From NCBI GenBank assembly GCA_910578245.1, contig CAJTPC010000003.1, positions 1 to 64,000 on the forward strand: a DNA stretch of 64,000 nt, read 5' to 3'. Positions 60,605-64,000 of the stretch are shown here, piece by piece. How positions within the stretch are numbered: the first letter of the stretch is position 1; the number at the start of each line of letters is the position of its first letter. This stretch comes from an uncultured Christensenella sp. GTDB lineage: Bacteria; Bacillota; Clostridia; Christensenellales; UBA3700. A program made the translations under genes and the position numbers. Under the pieces are notes generated by a model, which did not search any database, was not told the DNA's origin, and worked only from the letters and a program-made list of their open reading frames with translations.

Positions 60605-61381
60605 CTATATAGTAAATTTGCTAGTTGATTTATATTGATTTGCTACGTCTACAAAGACGTCGCTTCCTTCTATGAAGTAATTGTTTTCCAGTTTTTTTGC
60701 CGTACAGTCAAAGGCGATTTCCGGCGTGTTGTTATCTTGCGATAGATGCGCAAGCAAAAACCTTTTTGTTCCGCTTCTAGCCAATTCAAGTATAGCGCCG
60801 GCGCAATCGTCGTTGGAGAGATGTCCGTTTTTGCCGAGTATGCGCTGTTTAAGCATGAATGGGTATGCGCCTTCTCTCAACATATCTATATCGTGATTGG
60901 ACTCAAGCATTACTAAGTCGCTGCCTTTTAGTTTTTCCAAAGCGCCGTCGCTAACGAAACCTAGGTCGGTGGCGATAGCAATGGAATTTTTGCCTTGAGT
61001 TATTCTATAGCCGAGATTGTAATTGGAATCGTGAGGCAGGCGAAATGGAGTAATACTCAAATCGCCCAGTTCGAACGGCGCGTCCATATCGCTGTCAATG
61101 ATATACGGACTTATCATCGGATCAAGGAACTCTTTGCTCTGTCTGTGACAATACACGGGAATAGAGTACTTCTTGCAGAAACCAGCAATGCCTTTGACGT
61201 GGTCAGAGTGCTCGTGCGTGATTAATATCGCGTTGATTTTGCTAAGGTCTATGTTGGCAAGCCTAGCTCTTTCCGAAAGAGTACGGAAATTCAAGCCGTT
61301 GTCAATCATGATATTGACGTCTTTCGTAGAGATTACGGTGCAGTTACCGCGGCTTCCGCTTGCAAGATTACAAAATTCCAT
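60605..61381 (-). CDS. Metallo-beta-lactamase-fold hydrolase, WalJ/YycJ type
   Basis: A 258-residue metallohydrolase. ASGSRGNCTVI at the N-terminus, ILITHEHSDHVKGI near 55 (metal-binding HxHxDH), ALATDLG-like IAIATDLGFVS near 135, and ESNHDIDML near 157 match the WalJ/YycJ group, proposed to act as a 5'-3' DNA exonuclease or in cell-wall coordination. It is the first of a three-gene minus-strand run with the CPBP protease and rlmH. Confidence 0.87.
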   Translation of the reverse strand: MEFCNLASGSRGNCTVISTKDVNIMIDNGLNFRTLSERARLANIDLSKINAILITHEHSDHVKGIAGFCKKYSIPVYCHRQSKEFLDPMISPYIIDSDMDAPFELGDLSITPFRLPHDSNYNLGYRITQGKNSIAIATDLGFVSDGALEKLKGSDLVMLESNHDIDMLREGAYPFMLKQRILGKNGHLSNDDCAGAILELARSGTKRFLLAHLSQDNNTPEIAFDCTAKKLENNYFIEGSDVFVDVANQYKSTSKFTI

Positions 61382-61404
61382 AAAATAATTTTAGCACAAT
61401 TTTA

Positions 61405-61434
61405 TTGTATATACAAACGATATTATGGTAAAAT
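61405..61434 (+). promoter_or_regulatory. Fumarase promoter with a palindrome over the -35
   Basis: TTGTAT (61405-61410) and TAAAAT (61429-61434) are 18 bp apart. The -35 is the left half of the perfect palindrome TTGTATATACAA (61405-61416), a natural repressor site of the GntR/TetR kind, also close to the divergent hydrolase start. Confidence 0.55.
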
Positions 61435-61452
61435 GTACGCAAAGAGGTGGAT

Positions 61453-62319
61453 ATGTACAAGATAGATACCGACATAATTGCGGAAAAAATCAAACAGCAG
61501 ATAGACAAAATTTCTTGCGAAGTTGAGCCAAGCTGTAGAGTTGCGCTCAAAAAGGCTTACGAAATTGAGGAAAACGATACGGCTAAGTTTGCGCTCAAAG
61601 TTATGAACGACAACATTGATTTGGCTATCGCCGAGCATAGACCCGTATGCCAAGATACGGGAATGGTAGTTGTATTTTTGGAGATAGGCAAAGAGATAAT
61701 ACTCACGGGTAAATTATTGCAAGACGCAATTGACCGCGCCGTTGAGAAAGCGTACGCCACGTTGAGAAAGTCGGTACTGGACCCTGTTACCAGAATAAAT
61801 ACAAAGACCAATACGCCGTGCGTCATACATACGAGTTACGTCAATGGAAGCGATGTCAAGGTTCAAGTTATGCTCAAGGGCTTTGGAAGCGAGAATATGT
61901 CAAAGGTATATCTTCTCAATCCCGCTCAAGGACTTGAAGAGGCAAAAAGACTTATCGTTAATACGGCAAAAGTTGCCGGCAGCAATCCCTGTCCGCCCGT
62001 AATTTTGGGTGTAGGTCTTGGCGGTACGCTGGAAAAAGCGTCGCTTATGTCAAAACACGCTTTGTTTAGGAAGATAGGAAGCAGTAATCCTATTCCGCAT
62101 TTAGACCGACTTGAAAAGGAGTTGCTTGCCAAGATAAACGAGTTGGGAATCGGCGCGCAAGGTTTTGGAGGAAAGACGAGCGCTCTAGGAGTATTCATAG
62201 AGAGCTATCCCACGCATATATCATCTTTGCCTGTGGCTATCAACGTGCTTTGCCATTGCTCGCGCTCATGCGAGTTCGTGATAGAGGGCGCAAAGGAGGG
62301 AACTTATGTCAGTGATTAA
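61453..62319 (+). CDS. fumA: Class I fumarate hydratase, alpha subunit
   Basis: A 288-residue iron-sulfur hydratase subunit converting fumarate and malate. PVCQDTGMVVVFLEIG near 60 holds a cluster Cys; NPCPPVILGVGLGGTLEKAS near 178 and NVLCHCSRSCEF near 262 hold the others. The two-subunit form is typical of anaerobes. ATG 61453 has AGAGGTGG; a GTG two codons upstream lies in that site. The gene overlaps fumB by 14 bp. A tartrate dehydratase role is possible but less likely. Confidence 0.9.
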   Translation: MYKIDTDIIAEKIKQQIDKISCEVEPSCRVALKKAYEIEENDTAKFALKVMNDNIDLAIAEHRPVCQDTGMVVVFLEIGKEIILTGKLLQDAIDRAVEKAYATLRKSVLDPVTRINTKTNTPCVIHTSYVNGSDVKVQVMLKGFGSENMSKVYLLNPAQGLEEAKRLIVNTAKVAGSNPCPPVILGVGLGGTLEKASLMSKHALFRKIGSSNPIPHLDRLEKELLAKINELGIGAQGFGGKTSALGVFIESYPTHISSLPVAINVLCHCSRSCEFVIEGAKEGTYVSD

Positions 62320-62827
62320 GTTGACTTTGCCTTTAACAAAAGAGGCAATGAAGAATTTGAAAGTAGGCGATATGGTACAGCTTGACGGCGATATGCTGGT
62401 ATTTAGAGATGCAGGACATAAGAGATTGTATCAAAGTATATTAGACGGTAAGCAAGCCTTTGATTACGCAGGCGAAACCATATACTTTATGGGACCTTGT
62501 CCTGCAAGGAACGGCGAAGCGCTGGGTAGCGCAGGACCTACGACGTCTTGCAGAATGGACAAGTACACGCCTTTTATGTTGGACAACGGCTTGTCGGCGC
62601 AGATAGGCAAAGGTAAACGCGATGAGGCGTGTATCGAAGCCTTTAAGCGCAATGGCGCCGTGTATTTTTCGGCAATAGGCGGAGCAGGCGCAATCTACAG
62701 CAAGTGTATACTAAAAGCGGAAGTGCTATGCTTTGAGGATTTGGGTACGGAAGCCGTACGCAGAATTACCGTCAAAGATTTTCCCGTAGTTGTTGCGATT
62801 GACTGCAAAGGCAACAGTATCTATTAA
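62306..62827 (+). CDS. fumB: Class I fumarate hydratase, beta subunit
   Basis: A 173-residue partner subunit. FRDAGHKRLYQSI near 33, YFMGPCPARNGEALGSAGPT near 61-80, and GKGKRDEACIEA near 103 match the beta domain of class I fumarases, and FSAIGGAGAIYSKC near 118 is the conserved Gly-rich loop. AAGGAGG lies inside the end of the alpha-subunit gene, so translation is coupled. Confidence 0.9.
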   Translation: MSVIKLTLPLTKEAMKNLKVGDMVQLDGDMLVFRDAGHKRLYQSILDGKQAFDYAGETIYFMGPCPARNGEALGSAGPTTSCRMDKYTPFMLDNGLSAQIGKGKRDEACIEAFKRNGAVYFSAIGGAGAIYSKCILKAEVLCFEDLGTEAVRRITVKDFPVVVAIDCKGNSIY

Positions 62828-62837
62828 TTGGCGCGAA

Positions 62838-63656
62838 TTATTGCGCGCATTGAGTAGCAATATTTAACACGTCTTTATTTTGCTCATATATCTGCGGTAG
62901 ATAGTTTATCAAATCGTTGTAGGGGACGTTTTCATCGCCTACTTCTATTGTTAATCCTAGTTTTTGGAAGGTCGTGACATACCAATCTTTATAGCCGCCT
63001 GCGCTGTTGTAGGAATTGAGCAACGGATAGCCTGTCGAGTCGGATATTCTTTGGGCGCATTCTATATTTGGATCTACGCATCCAAAGCCTTTATAAATCA
63101 CGTTGCCTTTAGCGTGGTAACTAAGCGTAACTGACGGTTTGACTCGTTCGGTCAAATCACGCAGGGCGATATTTTCATATTCGGAGAACGGATGTTGTCC
63201 AACGTAGTTGGCAGGGGCGGGACTAAAGACGTTTTGCGCTCCTTCTCCCCAACGGGCATTGTAATTGACGTTGAGGTCTACGGCTCTGGCGTTGGCTTTC
63301 CAAAGAGAGAAGTCCTCGCTACCGCCGTTTACCGAGCGAAGGAAGTCTTTCAGACTTTGTTCGGGTACAGAACTCAATCCTTGTTGAACAAGCAGTACGC
63401 CGTCTATATTTACCATAGGTACGCACCACACGCCGTAAGAACCGTTATAATTCTTCATCATCTCAATGACAAGCGGAGTAGTCACCCATTCTCTTGCGTG
63501 TATTGACGCATGCAACAGCGTTTGCCCTCCGGTTCTGGAACCTTTGAAAATGCATGGTATAGGTCTGCCGAGTAGCGTATAGCCAATATCGAAGATTTGC
63601 GCGCCTTGCGAGGCTAGGATATCGAGATCGGTTTGGAGGTCGTTAAGAGTGTACAT
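62838..63656 (-). CDS. M14 family zinc carboxypeptidase
   Basis: A 272-residue metallopeptidase with no signal peptide. Zinc ligands are in HASIHAREW near 50 (HxxE) and SYHAKGN near 200; VDLNVNYNARW near 130 holds the substrate Arg-Asn/Asp segment and TIEVGDENVPY near 240 the catalytic Glu. It resembles clostridial gamma-glutamyl-diaminopimelate peptidases, so cell-wall peptide recycling is likely. No ribosome site is visible, and a promoter ends 5 bp before the ATG, which suggests a leaderless mRNA. Confidence 0.87.
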   Translation of the reverse strand: MYTLNDLQTDLDILASQGAQIFDIGYTLLGRPIPCIFKGSRTGGQTLLHASIHAREWVTTPLVIEMMKNYNGSYGVWCVPMVNIDGVLLVQQGLSSVPEQSLKDFLRSVNGGSEDFSLWKANARAVDLNVNYNARWGEGAQNVFSPAPANYVGQHPFSEYENIALRDLTERVKPSVTLSYHAKGNVIYKGFGCVDPNIECAQRISDSTGYPLLNSYNSAGGYKDWYVTTFQKLGLTIEVGDENVPYNDLINYLPQIYEQNKDVLNIATQCAQ

Positions 63657-63661
63657 GGTAA

Positions 63662-63691
63662 ATTATATGCCAATCGCGGCGTAAGTGTGAA
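63662..63691 (-). promoter_or_regulatory. Promoter of the M14 peptidase gene, leaderless type
   Basis: Minus strand: TTCACA (63686-63691), 18-bp spacer, TATAAT (63662-63667). Transcription should begin at or beside the ATG at 63656. Confidence 0.55.
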
Positions 63692-63725
63692 TTGCGCGCG
63701 AATACATAATTTGCCAATTCAAATA

Positions 63726-63753
63726 TTGACAAATAAAATTCTTGTGCTAAAAT
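63726..63753 (+). promoter_or_regulatory. Promoter of tadA, leaderless type
   Basis: TTGACA (63726-63731), 16-bp spacer, TAAAAT (63748-63753). The ATG at 63760 is 7 bp after the -10, at the expected transcription start, and no ribosome site fits between. Confidence 0.6.
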
Positions 63754-63759
63754 GTAAGT

Positions 63760-64000
63760 ATGACTGAGAAAGATAAGCAAAAGTTTATGCGTTTAGCAAT
63801 CGAGTGCGCGCAAAAAGGAGCAAGTCTTGACGAAGTCCCTATAGGAGCAGTAATTATCAAAGACGGCGAAGTTATTGCGCAGGCGCACAATCTTAAAGAG
63901 ACAAATAATTGCAGTAACTATCATGCAGAAATTGTCGCGATTGATAATGCTTGCAAAGCTATTGGGAATTGGCACCTCAACGAATGCGATATTTTCGTTA
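63760..64000 (+). CDS. tadA: tRNA-specific adenosine deaminase, cut by the window end
   Basis: The first 80 codons of a zinc-dependent deaminase that makes inosine at the wobble position of tRNA-Arg. MRLAIECAQKGASLDEVPIG and the active-site HAEIVAIDNA (zinc His and catalytic Glu) are visible; the PCxxC zinc motif should follow outside the window. The N-terminal EKDKQKFM is usual for the family. The gene is truncated by the window, not by mutation. It is divergent from the M14 peptidase gene. Confidence 0.9.
   Translation, partial: MTEKDKQKFMRLAIECAQKGASLDEVPIGAVIIKDGEVIAQAHNLKETNNCSNYHAEIVAIDNACKAIGNWHLNECDIFV

Overview
The window looks like the chromosome of an uncultured, low-to-moderate GC, spore-forming Firmicute of the Clostridia. 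The signs are the germination protease gene gpr next to and divergent from rpsT (the order known in Bacillus), a glgB-glgC-glgD-glgA-glgP glycogen cluster, a PPi-type phosphofructokinase, a two-subunit class I fumarase, an ECF transporter, a MATE pump, TTG/GTG starts with strong Shine-Dalgarno sites, and the standard genetic code (many real genes end in TGA). The taxon is inferred from gene content, not from a marker alignment.

Positions 1-10,040 are an AT-rich accessory region. It holds an ADP-ribosylglycohydrolase with an extra C-terminal domain, a small XRE regulator, several unrecognised soluble and membrane proteins, a SAM-clan riboswitch with a clear terminator and antiterminator ahead of an unknown gene split by an in-frame TGA, a protein with a charged 11-residue-repeat helix, a serine recombinase, and two tandem ~250-bp elements with 30-bp terminal inverted repeats (9,530-10,037). 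A strong terminator at 10,052 closes the region.

Positions 10,186-24,613 form the most striking unit: one promoter, eight tightly packed or overlapping genes and one terminator. In order they encode an Hsp70/actin-fold ATPase, a SNF2-type helicase with a Cys-rich tail, a second Cys-rich protein, a five-helix membrane protein with a large MBG-type extracellular part, a zinc-ribbon/Sel1-like protein, two long helical proteins, and a Vps4-like AAA+ ATPase with a three-helix N-terminal segment. The two helical proteins just before the AAA+ gene end in a flexible linker and a short acidic-hydrophobic tail. I propose a bacterial membrane-remodelling or surveillance machine analogous to ESCRT-III/Vps4; that function is inference.

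Positions 24,699-38,631 carry an XRE regulator with membrane segments, a zinc-ribbon membrane protein and MmcQ/YjbR pair, a tRNA-Val(GAC), a 1,349-residue surface lipoprotein with InlB-type and BspA-type repeats, and a seven-gene operon (YgbA-like protein, lipoprotein, two exporter-fold ABC proteins, MptD-type S component, EcfT, double EcfA). Palindromes resembling DtxR-family operators surround its promoter, which suggests iron or siderophore import.

Positions 38,636-64,000 are mostly core functions: a TetR regulator divergent from an acyl-CoA ligase, PHP phosphatase, uracil-DNA glycosylase, a Nim-like flavoprotein, MATE, glycogen synthesis and breakdown with a GH13 enzyme and PPi-PFK, gpr/rpsT, a flavoprotein, rlmH, a CPBP protease, a WalJ-like hydrolase, fumarase, an M14 peptidase, and the start of tadA cut by the window end.
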